From Haloferula rosea (GTDB lineage: Bacteria > Verrucomicrobiota > Verrucomicrobiia > Verrucomicrobiales > Akkermansiaceae): a stretch of DNA of 64,000 nt. Both the position numbers and the translations under genes were made by a program. Below, in pieces: positions 36,932 to 45,760 of this stretch. Within the stretch, counting starts at the first letter, position 1, and every line of letters starts with the position of its first letter. The notes under the pieces were generated by a model. That model saw nothing but the letters and a program-made list of their open reading frames with translations. It ran no database searches and was not told where the DNA came from. The stretch is from positions 237,849 to 301,848 of the forward strand of contig NZ_JAENII010000005.1 of assembly GCF_016595525.1 (NCBI RefSeq), in the 5' to 3' direction.

Positions 36932-38155
36932 TCAAGGAGTCTCGGTCGACGGGTTGCCACGGGTGTCGCTCCACGGCTTGGGGTCGAGCGGGGTGCCGGG
37001 GAAGAGTCGTTCGTTTCCTTCCACGATGACTGGGTCGCCCGGCTTGAGTTCTTCGCTGGTGATCACGGCCTCGCTGTGTCGTTCAAACAAGACCTGCACC
37101 GGAACGCGGCGGGCGACCGGGGGTCCCTGGCCGGCTTCACCGGGGACGAACAGGAAGGTGCCGGAAAAGCTGCTGAGGATGGCGTCCGACGGGACCACGA
37201 GCTGGGGAGCGGGAGTTCCCAAGGGAACCTTGGCCTCAACCGAGGTGCCGGGGGTGAAGCGGTTCTCGGGATCCGGGATGTGGGCGATCAGGCTGAAGAG
37301 GCGGGATCGGCCCTCGACATCGGGGATGAGGGAAACGCGATCGGCCTTCACGACTTCGGATCGGCCGGGTAGGCGGATTTCGACCTCGTCCGGGGTGGTC
37401 ACCTTGAGCGCGGAGGCGTGTCGCTCGGGAAGCTGGAGCCACGCCTCGACCTCTCCGGTGGAGAGCAGCGTAACGACCGGGTCACCCTCGTTGACCCACT
37501 CGCCGAGTTCGGTGTGGCGGGCGACAACGCGCCCGTCGAAGGGGGCCTTGATCGCAAGGTCGACGCTTCGGACTTCGAGAAGTTCGAGCCGTTTTTCCGC
37601 GGCCAGAATGGCTTCCTTGGCTGCTTCCGATCTTGCGGCGGCGACCTTGAGCTCCCGGGCACTGTCGAGGAACTCGCGCTCCGATACCGCCCTCTCGTCC
37701 CAGAGCTCACGCATCATTTCCTCATCGCGAATCGCCCGCTGATGCTCGGCTTCCCGTTGGGAAAGCTCAGCTTTGATCGCGGTCAGGGATGCCCTACCTT
37801 CCTGGAGCTGGGCTTCGATCCGGCGATTGTCCAAGCGGGCCAGAACGGCGCCGGCCTTCACCTGATCCCCTTCGTCGACGAGAATGGCATCGACAGCTGC
37901 CGACTCACGAGCGGCGACTTCCGCCCGGCGCACGGCGCGGAGGGTGCCGGTGGCCGTCAGGTGCTCCACGACCTCCCGCCTTTCGACGGGCCGGGTGATG
38001 ACCGTGCTGGGTGGGCGCCCGCCGGGGCCGGCACCAGCCGCTTCTCCTGGCTTGGAATCGCGGAGTGCCTTCCAGCCGAACCACGCGGTGATGCCGAGGA
38101 CGAGCAGGACTCCGAGCCAGGCCAGATTTTGACGAAGATTGGATGTTTGACTCAT
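36932..38155 (-). CDS. RND efflux periplasmic adaptor (membrane fusion protein)
   Basis: 407 aa. N-terminal membrane anchor (LAWLGVLLVLGITAWFGW), then lipoyl-type half motifs (VDAILVDEGDQVKAGAVLARLD; LAIKAPFDGRVVARHTELGEWV) flanking a coiled-coil hairpin (about 110-190), and a beta-barrel and membrane-proximal region (FTPGTSVEAKVPLG). It links the pump and the outer membrane channel. First gene of the three-gene operon, 36 nt downstream of the TetR-type regulator gene in the same direction. Confidence 0.93.
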   Translation of the reverse strand: MSQTSNLRQNLAWLGVLLVLGITAWFGWKALRDSKPGEAAGAGPGGRPPSTVITRPVERREVVEHLTATGTLRAVRRAEVAARESAAVDAILVDEGDQVKAGAVLARLDNRRIEAQLQEGRASLTAIKAELSQREAEHQRAIRDEEMMRELWDERAVSEREFLDSARELKVAAARSEAAKEAILAAEKRLELLEVRSVDLAIKAPFDGRVVARHTELGEWVNEGDPVVTLLSTGEVEAWLQLPERHASALKVTTPDEVEIRLPGRSEVVKADRVSLIPDVEGRSRLFSLIAHIPDPENRFTPGTSVEAKVPLGTPAPQLVVPSDAILSSFSGTFLFVPGEAGQGPPVARRVPVQVLFERHSEAVITSEELKPGDPVIVEGNERLFPGTPLDPKPWSDTRGNPSTETP

Positions 38156-38191
38156 ATGGGGAGGTTTTGACTGATTGGATAAGACGAGGAT

Positions 38192-38824
38192 TCAGGACTT
38201 GGCGGCGGCTTGGCTGAGATCGGGGCTGAGCTCGGCGCCGATCATGCGGCTGAATGCCTCGGCGAAATGACGGACCCGCTCGGGGTCGTTGTGAATGCGG
38301 GCCTGGGTCGAACTGCCCTCAATCATGGAGAACAGGCACTCGGCGGTCTGCGCCGGGTCATCGATGTCGACCTCTCCCCGGGCCTTGGCTTCGTGCAGCG
38401 CTGCCTCAAGGTAGCCTTGGTATTGGTTGAGGATCTCGCTGACTTTGGCGGCGAGTTCCGGTTCGCCCCCGGCGGCTTCCGTGCCGATGTTGAAATATGG
38501 GCAACCCAGTACCCGACCCTTTTCCTGAAGGCATTGGATGCTCTTCTGATACCAGACTTCCATGAGAAGCTCGAAGCGACGAAGAGGCGGGCGGCTCGGG
38601 GAGAAAATGTCGTCCAGGGCTGGTCGGCTCTGGGTGTCCCACAGGTGCTCGAGTGCTGCGACGGCCAGCGCGGATTTGGATTTGAAGAAATGGTAGAAGC
38701 TCCCTTTGCGGACGTCTGCCCTCTCGCAAATCGCGTCCACCGAAACTCCGCCATAGCTGCGCTCCCAGATCGCATCGATCATCGTTTCCAACAATCGAAT
38801 CCGGGCGGTGCTGGTTGGTGGCAT
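38192..38824 (-). CDS. TetR/AcrR-family repressor
   Basis: 210 aa from ATG 38824 (MPPTSTARIRLLETMIDAIW). The N-terminal helix-turn-helix is SYGGVSVDAICERADVRKGS followed by FYHFFKSKSALAVAALEHLW, the standard TetR signature. The C-terminal ligand domain is of the type with a Cys-Pro-Tyr-Phe motif (GCPYFNIG). A perfect palindrome at 38838-38853, 13 nt upstream of the ATG, is its probable operator. It probably represses itself and the efflux operon that follows directly. Confidence 0.92.
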   Translation of the reverse strand: MPPTSTARIRLLETMIDAIWERSYGGVSVDAICERADVRKGSFYHFFKSKSALAVAALEHLWDTQSRPALDDIFSPSRPPLRRFELLMEVWYQKSIQCLQEKGRVLGCPYFNIGTEAAGGEPELAAKVSEILNQYQGYLEAALHEAKARGEVDIDDPAQTAECLFSMIEGSSTQARIHNDPERVRHFAEAFSRMIGAELSPDLSQAAAKS

Positions 38825-38837
38825 GGCGGACGGATAG

Positions 38838-38853
38838 TTGACCAATTGGTCAA
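38838..38853. promoter_or_regulatory. TetR operator (perfect 16-bp palindrome)
   Basis: TTGACCAATTGGTCAA is a perfect palindrome. On the minus strand a TTGACT -35-like hexamer sits just before it and TATCCG follows about 16 nt after the hexamer, so the palindrome fills the promoter spacer. Binding there would block polymerase. This is the usual autoregulation layout for TetR-type regulators. Confidence 0.8.
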
Positions 38854-38985
38854 GTCAACCGGAAATTGGGAGACGGGGGTGGATTTCGTTGGGGGCGGAT
38901 GAGGCGGGACGCAGGGGACAGAACCTCATTTTACCGAGCATTTTTATTCCGGTGATGCTTCGGATTTGCTAACGAAGTGCCGCTT

Positions 38986-39330
38986 ATGGCGAAGCGACGC
39001 GCTCCCTCCCGATCCAAAATCACCCGTCTGCGTGCCCAGACGAAGGCGATTCGGTGGGTCAATGCGGTCGCGCTGTGCCTGTTTGCGTTGTCGGTCGGGA
39101 CGCTTGCGGTGGCTTCAGCCCTACCGCAGAAGCGCAAATTGGCGGACAAGCGGATCGAGCTTTCCCGCATTCTTGAAGCTGAGGCGGCGGTGCTCGATCG
39201 GATGGAAGATTCACGGGCCAGCTATGAGGCGCTGAGAACGGATCCCGAGTATCTGGAACTGCACGCCATCGACCGGCTGAATGTTTACCGTCCGGGTGAG
39301 TCGATTTACCGGATTGAACGGGAACGCTGA
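38986..39330 (+). CDS. FtsB/DivIC-like septum formation protein
   Basis: 114 aa from ATG 38986. Basic N-terminus (MAKRRAPSRSKITRLRAQTK), one membrane helix (WVNAVALCLFALSVGTLAVA), then a coiled coil (RKLADKRIELSRILEAEAAV) ending in DPEYLELHAIDRLNVYRPGE, the conserved ending of FtsB/DivIC proteins, which recruit septal peptidoglycan synthesis. The stop codon abuts the next start (TGA-ATG), so it is coupled to hpt. Confidence 0.78.
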   Translation: MAKRRAPSRSKITRLRAQTKAIRWVNAVALCLFALSVGTLAVASALPQKRKLADKRIELSRILEAEAAVLDRMEDSRASYEALRTDPEYLELHAIDRLNVYRPGESIYRIERER

Positions 39331-39864
39331 ATGGAACAGGACGTCGACAAGGTGTTGATTGCCGAAGAGGTGATCCAGAGACGGTTGGATGCGATGGCGC
39401 TGGACATCCGGCAGGACTTTCCCGGGGAGGTGATTGTCGTGATTGTCTTGCTGAAGGGGGCATTCGTGTTTGCCGCCGACCTGCTTCGAAGGCTTCCGCG
39501 GATGCTGGAGATCGAGTGCCTCAACGTCGCGAGCTACCATGGCGGGATGGAGAGCAGCGGCCAGGTCGATTTTCTCGACCGTCGCTTGCCCGATGTGAAG
39601 GGCCGCAAGGTTCTCGTCCTCGATGATATTCTTGATACCGGTCGCACCCTGCGCGCGGTGGCGGACCGCCTGACCGCCGAGGGAGCCACCGAGGTGAAGA
39701 CCGGGGTGTTGCTCGCCAAGGACAAGAAACGGGCTGCGGAGGTCCAGGCCGATTATGTCGGGTTCGACATCGGGGATGAATTCGTCATCGGCTACGGCCT
39801 CGATTACCAGGGCCGCTACCGGAACCTGCCCTACGTCGGGACGCTTTCTCCGGACGCCCAGTAG
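39331..39864 (+). CDS. hpt: Hypoxanthine phosphoribosyltransferase
   Basis: 177 aa. The PRPP-binding motif VLVLDDILDTGRTL (94-107) and the conserved LLKGAFVFAADLLR and GFDIGDEFVIGYGLDYQGRYRN blocks identify the purine-salvage enzyme that converts hypoxanthine/guanine to IMP/GMP. Its start directly abuts the stop of the FtsB-like gene; the stop directly abuts the stop of the convergent ridA, with no space for a separate terminator. Confidence 0.95.
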   Translation: MEQDVDKVLIAEEVIQRRLDAMALDIRQDFPGEVIVVIVLLKGAFVFAADLLRRLPRMLEIECLNVASYHGGMESSGQVDFLDRRLPDVKGRKVLVLDDILDTGRTLRAVADRLTAEGATEVKTGVLLAKDKKRAAEVQADYVGFDIGDEFVIGYGLDYQGRYRNLPYVGTLSPDAQ

Positions 39865-40326
39865 TCAGGATTCGATCTCGACCGTGAGGTTGATTTCCAC
39901 CGCAACATTGAGTGGCAGGGCGGCTGCTCCGAGGGCGGTGCGGGAGTGTTTACCCCGTTCGCCAAAGACTTCGAGCAGGAACTCCGAAGCGCCATTCACG
40001 ACCACCGGGTGGTCGTAGAAGTCGGGCTCGGAATTGACGAAGCCGTTCAGAGCGACGATCTGCTTCACCTTGTCGAGCGATCCGATGTGGTCGCGGATGA
40101 CGGCAAGCCGGTTGAGCATGATGATGCGTGCGCCCTCCTTGGCTTCCTCAACGGAAACGTCGGTCGGCACCTTGCCGATGATCTTACGCTCTCCATCGAT
40201 TGGCAGACCTCCCGAGAGAAACAGGAGGTTGCCGCTTTGGACGCAGTTGACGTAGGCGGCGACGGGAGCGGGGACGTCCGGGAGTTGGAAACCGAGTTCT
40301 TCGATGCGTGCAAGGGTCTGATCCAT
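39865..40326 (-). CDS. RidA-family protein
   Basis: 153 aa from ATG 40326 (MDQTLARIEELGFQLPDVPA). RidA proteins hydrolyse reactive enamine/imine intermediates. Conserved blocks: YVNCVQSGNLLFLSGGLP, KVPTDVSVEEAKEGARIIML, SLDKVKQIVALNGFVNSEPDF and SRTALGAAALPLNVAVEINL. The Arg that binds the carboxylate is in the HSRTALG region. It converges base-to-base with hpt. Confidence 0.9.
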   Translation of the reverse strand: MDQTLARIEELGFQLPDVPAPVAAYVNCVQSGNLLFLSGGLPIDGERKIIGKVPTDVSVEEAKEGARIIMLNRLAVIRDHIGSLDKVKQIVALNGFVNSEPDFYDHPVVVNGASEFLLEVFGERGKHSRTALGAAALPLNVAVEINLTVEIES

Positions 40327-40391
40327 GGCCGGAAGCGTCGGAGTTCGAGCCCCGGGTCCACAAGGAAGAAAACCAGAATCGCGCGGTGCGG

Positions 40392-41414
40392 CTAGAAGCT
40401 TCCCGTGATCAGGGCGACCAGCTTCTTGCCGTTCGTTGAAAGGGTCGCGTTGCTGCCTTCTCCCGAAAGCAGACCACGGGTGAGGTAGCGATGGGCGACT
40501 CCGGAATTCTGCACGGCGGAGACGATGGGTTGGCTCACCTTGCGCTGACTGACGGCGATGCCCGTTGGAAGCCCGGTGGCGGTGAATGAAATCTCCCACG
40601 ATGGGCTGGGTGCGTTGAGGTCCCCGTAGGCCAGCCATGGATGGCGCTGCGCGAAATCCATCGCTCCGGTGCGAGGAACGGTCACCTTGAAATAGGCGGG
40701 GGAATGGCGCACGAAATCCGTGATCTTGAGGGACGGGTTCTTGTGGTGCTCGGTGAGGAAGCGGGCGACATCCATGCCGATCAGGTTCATCCCGTTGTAG
40801 TTGGCATGATAGTTGGTGCCTCCCGAATAGCGCTTGAACCAGCCATCGAAATTCTTGCTCATCTTCAGGCCGATCTCGAGATGGAGGTGGGCGCGGGTGC
40901 GGTTGAGCCCGGCGCCCGTGTATCCCATCTGTCCGAGTACCGAGCCTTTCTTGACGCGGTCACCGCGCTTGACGCTGGAAGTCGCCAGGTGGGCGTAGAG
41001 GCTGTGGACCAGGTCGCCTTGAGGGGTGACCGGGTGGGCGACCACGATGTAGCGACCGTAGTTCGAGCGGCCTGCCACGTCGCTCACATGGACGACGGTG
41101 CCGTCGGCGATGCTCATGATGAGGTCGAGCGGGTTTCCCGCCTTGTCCCTTTTGATGGGTTTGATGTCGATCCCCTCGTGGAAACGCAGGTAGCGGATCT
41201 CGCCGTCGACGCGGATCGGATTTCGGACGAGTCCCCATGCGCCGCCCTGCCAGGGTGTGGACCGTTCTCCTTCGAAAGTCCGGTCCACATACATGTAGAA
41301 CTTTTCGGGTTCCCCGGTCAGGAGGTGCCGGTTCTCGGTCGGCAGTTGGAACGTGCCCGCAACTGCGGTCAGCAGCGAGGAGAGGGCAAGGAGGAAAGCA
41401 ATCGGGCGAAGCAT
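40392..41414 (-). CDS. M23-family zinc metallopeptidase (secreted)
   Basis: 340 aa with a signal peptide (MLRPIAFLLALSSLLTAVA). The LytM/M23 fold is clear: FHEGIDIKPI (HxxxD zinc ligands), DGTVVHVSDVAGRSNYGRYI, SLYAHLATSSVKRGDRVKKG and RAHLHLEIGL (HxH). It probably cuts peptidoglycan cross-links during cell-wall remodelling. It is followed 4 nt upstream in transcription order by the SecDF-like secreted gene, so the two may be co-transcribed. Confidence 0.92.
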   Translation of the reverse strand: MLRPIAFLLALSSLLTAVAGTFQLPTENRHLLTGEPEKFYMYVDRTFEGERSTPWQGGAWGLVRNPIRVDGEIRYLRFHEGIDIKPIKRDKAGNPLDLIMSIADGTVVHVSDVAGRSNYGRYIVVAHPVTPQGDLVHSLYAHLATSSVKRGDRVKKGSVLGQMGYTGAGLNRTRAHLHLEIGLKMSKNFDGWFKRYSGGTNYHANYNGMNLIGMDVARFLTEHHKNPSLKITDFVRHSPAYFKVTVPRTGAMDFAQRHPWLAYGDLNAPSPSWEISFTATGLPTGIAVSQRKVSQPIVSAVQNSGVAHRYLTRGLLSGEGSNATLSTNGKKLVALITGSF

Positions 41415-41418
41415 CGAA

Positions 41419-41901
41419 TCAGCCGCGGGGTTTGCGTTCGCCGATGCGCGGCAGCTTTTTGTCCATGCCGGCGATCTCCGCCTGGGAAAGGCCCTTCCAG
41501 ATCACCATTTCTCCATCGGTGATCTGCTGATCAATCCGGACGGCATCGACGATCCTGCCATTGACCCGGGCGATCATCCACTTGCCTGTGTTGGCAGCGG
41601 TAACTCCCGACAAGCGGTTGGCTGCGCCGCCCTTGAGTTTGAGCAGCACTCCGAAGCCCTGCCCGTCCTGCGACGGAAAGGGGTTGAATGCTTCGACGTC
41701 CTTGGTGGAAATTTCCGGAACCCGTCGGAAGACACGTTCTTTCCCGGCCACGAACTGGGGGAACACCATCTTTGGGTTCTCCCCGGGTTGGGTTTCGAGG
41801 TGGAAGGCGAAGCCGGCCATGGTCTGCTTCTTGCCCCCGGCGAGGGACGGAAGTGCCGTGGCAGCGACCAGAAGGATGGTCAGCAGGCGGACGAAGTGCA
41901 T
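41419..41901 (-). CDS. Secreted protein resembling the SecDF periplasmic head
   Basis: 160 aa from ATG 41901 (MHFVRLLTILLVAATALPSL, signal peptide). The central part (FGVLLKLKGGAANRLSGVTA, ARVNGRIVDAVRIDQQITDG, EMVIWKGLSQAEIAGM) resembles the P1 head of SecD/SecF: a beta-strand, a variable loop, then a ...I...I.dG...I.g.fs.eea pattern. It lacks any membrane channel, so it is a stand-alone periplasmic domain. Function unknown. Confidence 0.6.
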   Translation of the reverse strand: MHFVRLLTILLVAATALPSLAGGKKQTMAGFAFHLETQPGENPKMVFPQFVAGKERVFRRVPEISTKDVEAFNPFPSQDGQGFGVLLKLKGGAANRLSGVTAANTGKWMIARVNGRIVDAVRIDQQITDGEMVIWKGLSQAEIAGMDKKLPRIGERKPRG

Positions 41902-41943
41902 GGGCGGAGCTTGGCAATCCATCGCGCGAAGTGAATACAAAAA

Positions 41944-41966
41944 AGCCGGAGCCCGAGGCTCCGGCT
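41944..41966 (-). terminator. Rho-independent terminator of transaldolase gene
   Basis: Perfect 10-bp stem AGCCGGAGCC / GGCTCCGGCT with a 3-nt loop, followed on the minus strand by TTTTTTGT. It lies 44 nt after the tal stop codon. Confidence 0.9.
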
Positions 41967-42010
41967 GGAATGTTTCCGGCCCATGGGCCGGATGCGAAGG
42001 CTGGTTTCGA

Positions 42011-42970
42011 TCAGAGCATCGACTTCACGAGGTCCTCAAGCTTCACGATGTCGATCGAGAACTTGCGGATGCCTTCGGCGGTTTTCTCGGTCGCCATGGC
42101 GTCGTCATTCAGCGCGAAGCGGAACGACTTTTCGTCGAAACTGACCTTTTCGAGATCTGCCTCAGCGGCGATCTCGGGCGAAAGGACGCGTGGGACCTCT
42201 TCGGTCGACTCCTGGAGCTCCTTGAGGAGGCTGGGGCCGATGGTGAGGAGGTCGCAGCCTGCGAGGGCGGTGATCTCACCGGTATTGCGGAACGAGGCAC
42301 CCATCACTTCGGTCTTGTAGCCGAACTTCTTGTAGTAGGTGTAGATCTCACGCACTGAGAGCACGCCCGGGTCGGTCTCGGCGGTGTAGTCTTCTCCGGT
42401 GCTGGCCTTGAACCAGTCGAGGATACGACCCACGAAGGGGGAGATGAGCTGCACCCCTGCTTCGGCGCATGCCACGGCCTGAGCGAAGGAGAAGAGCAGG
42501 GTGAGGTTGCAGTGGATGCCTTCCTTCTCGAGTTCTTCGGCAGCCTTGATGCCTTCCCAGGTCGAAGCGATCTTGATCAGGATGCGATCGCGAGAGATGC
42601 CTTCCTTCTCATAGGCGGCGATCAGCTGGCGTGCCTTGGCAGTGGTGCCATCGGTGTCGAAAGAGAGACGGGCGTCGACCTCGGTGGAGACACGACCGGG
42701 GACGATCTTGAGGATCTCGAGGCCGAAGAGAATGAGGATGCGATCGAGGACGGCTTCAACGAGGGCATCACCGCTGAGGTCGGAAGCCTTGAGTTCGCTG
42801 ACGGCCTTCTCGACCAAGGGGCGGTATTCGTCCTTGCCTGCTGCTTGGAGGATCAGGGACGGGTTGGTGGTGGCGTCCTGAGGCTGGTAGGCCTTCATGG
42901 ATTCGAAGTCACCGGTATCGGCGACTACCGTGGTGTAAGCCTTGAGTTGTTCGAGTTGCGTAGCGCTCAT
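42011..42970 (-). CDS. tal: Transaldolase
   Basis: 319 aa, normal size for the TalB-type. The Schiff-base Lys133 is in [13 protein letters not shown], and the family motif [13 protein letters not shown] is near the N-terminus. It moves dihydroxyacetone units between sugar phosphates in the pentose phosphate pathway. A terminator lies at 41944-41966. Confidence 0.97.
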   Translation of the reverse strand: MSATQLEQLKAYTTVVADTGDFESMKAYQPQDATTNPSLILQAAGKDEYRPLVEKAVSELKASDLSGDALVEAVLDRILILFGLEILKIVPGRVSTEVDARLSFDTDGTTAKARQLIAAYEKEGISRDRILIKIASTWEGIKAAEELEKEGIHCNLTLLFSFAQAVACAEAGVQLISPFVGRILDWFKASTGEDYTAETDPGVLSVREIYTYYKKFGYKTEVMGASFRNTGEITALAGCDLLTIGPSLLKELQESTEEVPRVLSPEIAAEADLEKVSFDEKSFRFALNDDAMATEKTAEGIRKFSIDIVKLEDLVKSML

Positions 42971-43060
42971 GTCGGCGTCGGGGTATGCTGGTTTCGCGGG
43001 AGAGGCGAGTGGAAATCGTGTCCTCTGGCTGACAAATCACTCATGAGGATCATGAAAAAA

Positions 43061-43089
43061 GGGCGGACCTGCAAAATGCAGGCCCGCCC
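43061..43089 (-). terminator. Rho-independent terminator of the squalene-cyclase-repeat gene
   Basis: 12-bp stem with one mismatch (GGGCGGACCTGC at 43061-43072 with GCAGGCCCGCCC at 43078-43089) and an AAAAT loop, followed on the minus strand by TTTTTTCAT. It lies 24 nt after the stop codon of the 43113-44609 gene. Confidence 0.88.
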
Positions 43090-43112
43090 TGAAAAGGATC
43101 CGGGTGGCTGGA

Positions 43113-44609
43113 TTACTTCACGCCCGCTCCGGTGGCAGGGAGGAAGCGGTAGTAAACTTCCAGCATGAGAATGGCGAGGCAGGTCCGGTAGTGGGTGTCG
43201 GTCTCGAAGCGCGCTGCCACGGCGTTGAGCTTTTGTCCGTTGCCCGGCTTCTTCCACGAACCATCCGCGTTCTGGTTGTTGAGCAACTCGTCACGGAACA
43301 TCTCGTTGTAGTGATCCCATTCGGCGCCACCGCGGGCGATCATGGCCTGAGCTTCGTAGTAGTGACCGTAAAGGTCGGCGTCCGGTGTGTCGTAGTCGAA
43401 CTTCGACTTCTTAACGATGTACTTGGCGCCCTTGCGGACCGCACCGACCGAGCCCTTGTCCCACATTTGGAAGGAGAGCATGCCAGCACCGGTGAGGGTG
43501 GCGTAGCCATTCGGGCTGTGGGAGTGGGTATTCGTGGTGTAGCCGAATCCACCGTCGGAATCCTGACACTCCTCCACGTAGTCGAGGGCTTTGCGAATGC
43601 ATGCGGTCATGTTGCGGAAGTCCATGCCGGTGTGCTTGCAGGCCTTGAGCGCCTGGATCTGCCATGCCGTCACGGAGAGGTCACCGCCACGTGGGCTGTC
43701 TTCCTTGAAACCGTAGTCCCATCCGCCAGACTTATGCTGGTTGTCGATGATGTATTGGCCCGCTTTTTGGGTCACATCAGCCAGGTTGGGGACGTTGATG
43801 CCCAGTTGCTTGCAGAAGGTCGTCGACTCGCCGAGGGCGTAGGTGGCGATGCCGTGCTCGTAGGGCTGTGGGTTGGGTTCGGCGCCTGTGGTGAGGCGGC
43901 CCTTCTGCTTCATGCCAAGATCGACCAACCAAGTCATGCCCTTGAGAACGGTGTCGCCGTATTTTTCAGAGATCGGAGTCTCGCAGTGGCCAAGGTAGGC
44001 GAGGATGGCAAAACCGGTCATGGCTGCCTTGTTGCTGTTGCCCCACGAACCATCTTTGTTCTGGGTCTTCTGGAGCCAATCCAAGCCCTTCACCACGGCC
44101 TCCTCGCACTTCTCGGTGCCGCCACTGTCGAGGAGGCGTTGCATCCGGTCCTCGGGCGAGCAGCGCTTGCGCATGGTGGCCGGGATGTTGCCGAAGCCAC
44201 CACCGCCACCACCGTCACCGCCGGAACCCCAGCCGTCGCCGAAATCGTCTCCGTCACCAAAATCGGTCGAAGGCTCGGGCACGTCCACTTCGGGGACCGG
44301 CACCGCGGTTGGAGAAGTCGTGTTGGCGGCAATCACCTTGGCCATCGATGAGGAGGGGGCCGAGGGCTTGCGCTCCACACTGTTGGTCATCTTTTTCGCC
44401 TCGAGCTTCTCATCGTCCACGACATTGGACGAATAGCTCACGATCACCGGCGTTTCCTTGAGCAGTGGATCGAGGAAAATGAAGGCAAGGATAAGGCCAA
44501 CGAGAACGATCGCGAGCAGCGAGATGACGACTGACGAAATCGTTGAATTGCGGCGCTGAGCTTGCAGACGTGCTTGCGCCTCGGGGCTGATTTGTGCGTG
44601 AAGACTCAT
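43113..44609 (-). CDS. Membrane-anchored prenyltransferase/squalene-oxidase repeat protein
   Basis: 498 aa. A single N-terminal membrane helix (SSVVISLLAIVLVGLILAFI), a Ser/Pro-rich then Gly/Asp-rich linker (FGDGWGSGGDGGGGGGFGN), then an alpha/alpha barrel of repeats about 150-490 with QW-like motifs (GLDWLQKTQNKDGSWGNS, YIIDNQHKSGGWDYGF, ALDYVEECQDSDGGFGY, ELLNNQNADGSWKKPG). The cyclase DxDD acid motif is absent, so it is unlikely to make hopanoids. Such periplasmic repeat proteins are common in Verrucomicrobia/Planctomycetes; the role is unknown. Confidence 0.82.
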   Translation of the reverse strand: MSLHAQISPEAQARLQAQRRNSTISSVVISLLAIVLVGLILAFIFLDPLLKETPVIVSYSSNVVDDEKLEAKKMTNSVERKPSAPSSSMAKVIAANTTSPTAVPVPEVDVPEPSTDFGDGDDFGDGWGSGGDGGGGGGFGNIPATMRKRCSPEDRMQRLLDSGGTEKCEEAVVKGLDWLQKTQNKDGSWGNSNKAAMTGFAILAYLGHCETPISEKYGDTVLKGMTWLVDLGMKQKGRLTTGAEPNPQPYEHGIATYALGESTTFCKQLGINVPNLADVTQKAGQYIIDNQHKSGGWDYGFKEDSPRGGDLSVTAWQIQALKACKHTGMDFRNMTACIRKALDYVEECQDSDGGFGYTTNTHSHSPNGYATLTGAGMLSFQMWDKGSVGAVRKGAKYIVKKSKFDYDTPDADLYGHYYEAQAMIARGGAEWDHYNEMFRDELLNNQNADGSWKKPGNGQKLNAVAARFETDTHYRTCLAILMLEVYYRFLPATGAGVK

Positions 44610-44826
44610 TGGAGGATCGAGCGATGGTGTTTTGGAAGAAGCTAGGCTCCGGCGGCGGCATGACCAGCGGAAAAAACGGATCTTTCCCAGCGTTTGACGA
44701 CCTCAAAACGGACCGAGTGGGGGAATCTTTGAGGAATTTTTGCCTCATTGAGCTAAACTTTTCGGTCGCGGTGGACATTAATGGATGATGCGCCGGGTTC
44801 CTTTGGGGTTCTCGTTTCGTTGAAGG

Positions 44827-44882
44827 AGGGCCCGGAAGGCCCTACGGTGTCACCCATCGGATGCTGAACCGGCCCGGTTCAG
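44827..44882 (+). promoter_or_regulatory. Two 5'-UTR hairpins before the pseudopilin gene
   Basis: AGGGCC (44827-44832) pairs with GGCCCT (44838-44843), and CTGAACCG (44864-44871) pairs with CGGTTCAG (44875-44882). The two hairpins, separated by CACCCATCGG, sit 25 nt before ATG 44908. They suggest a structured leader that controls pilin translation or mRNA stability. The rest of 44610-44826 shows nothing I can name. Confidence 0.4.
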
Positions 44883-44907
44883 GAGATCCCAAGCCCATAA
44901 CAAACCC

Positions 44908-45579
44908 ATGAAGCCCACATTTTCGCGCAAGTCGCCCGCATCGGACCGGAGCGGGTTCACGCTCATTGAACTGCTGGTGGTGATTGTGATCGTCGCCGCG
45001 CTTTCGGCTCTTGTCTTCATGTTCAGCACCCGGGCGATCGGCAAGGCGGAGCGGGCTCAGGTGATTCAGCAGATGCGGGATGTCGGACTGGGGATCGAAG
45101 CCTACATCGTGGATTACCGCCGTCCTCCCATCCCCGAGTCCAAGCGGGTCACGGGCTGGGACACGATCTACGGTGACCCGGGCGGCAACTACGGGACCGA
45201 ATCGCTGATGGCGGCGCTTCTCGGCGAGGACAACGATTTTCCGACCAGCACGGACGAGGTTTTCAACAGTCGGGACATGAATCCCCGGCAGAACAACTAT
45301 TTCACCCCGGTGATCACCGACGACAAGCGGAGCGGTGTCGGGCGTGATGACGGCAAGCTGTATGACAGCTGGGGGAGGGAGCTGATGTTTGCCATCAATA
45401 CGCCACCCTTCGAGAACAACTTCAACAACGGCCGGAACGACAAGGTCCTGATGACCTGGGGCTTGGCCGAATGGTCGGACAAAAAGCCGCGCCATCAGCC
45501 CTACGTGATCTGGAGCTATGGCAAGGACGGGGTGAAATCCGAGTCTTACGCCGGCGCGGACGACGCCGCGAATTTCTGA
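44908..45579 (+). CDS. Type II secretion / type IV pseudopilin
   Basis: 223 aa. Class III leader with the prepilin peptidase site between Gly and Phe in SGFTLIELLVVIVIVAALSA, giving an N-methylated Phe on the mature protein and a long hydrophobic helix. The rest is a soluble globular domain with no close family assignment (DTIYGDPGGNYGTESLMAAL, DKLYDSWGRELMFAINTPPF). Such stand-alone pseudopilins are very abundant in Verrucomicrobia. No secretion machinery genes are nearby. Confidence 0.9.
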   Translation: MKPTFSRKSPASDRSGFTLIELLVVIVIVAALSALVFMFSTRAIGKAERAQVIQQMRDVGLGIEAYIVDYRRPPIPESKRVTGWDTIYGDPGGNYGTESLMAALLGEDNDFPTSTDEVFNSRDMNPRQNNYFTPVITDDKRSGVGRDDGKLYDSWGRELMFAINTPPFENNFNNGRNDKVLMTWGLAEWSDKKPRHQPYVIWSYGKDGVKSESYAGADDAANF

Positions 45580-45760
45580 TTCGCCGCTCTCCCGGTGGGC
45601 ATGCCGCGGGCGTCGGTTTGCTTTTCGCCGCCTGCGAAGGGGCACTTGTCCGATGGACATCCGGTTTCCGTGACGGGGATCGATGCGTACGATGTCAATC
45701 GGGCGGAAAGGTAAGATTTCGTGTCTGGTAGACGTTGGGGCGGATATGTATCAGAGCCCC

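Noticed and set aside
44827..44882. Cyclic di-GMP riboswitch before the pseudopilin
   Set aside because: The conserved residues and the tetraloop-receptor pattern of the GEMM-I fold are not present.
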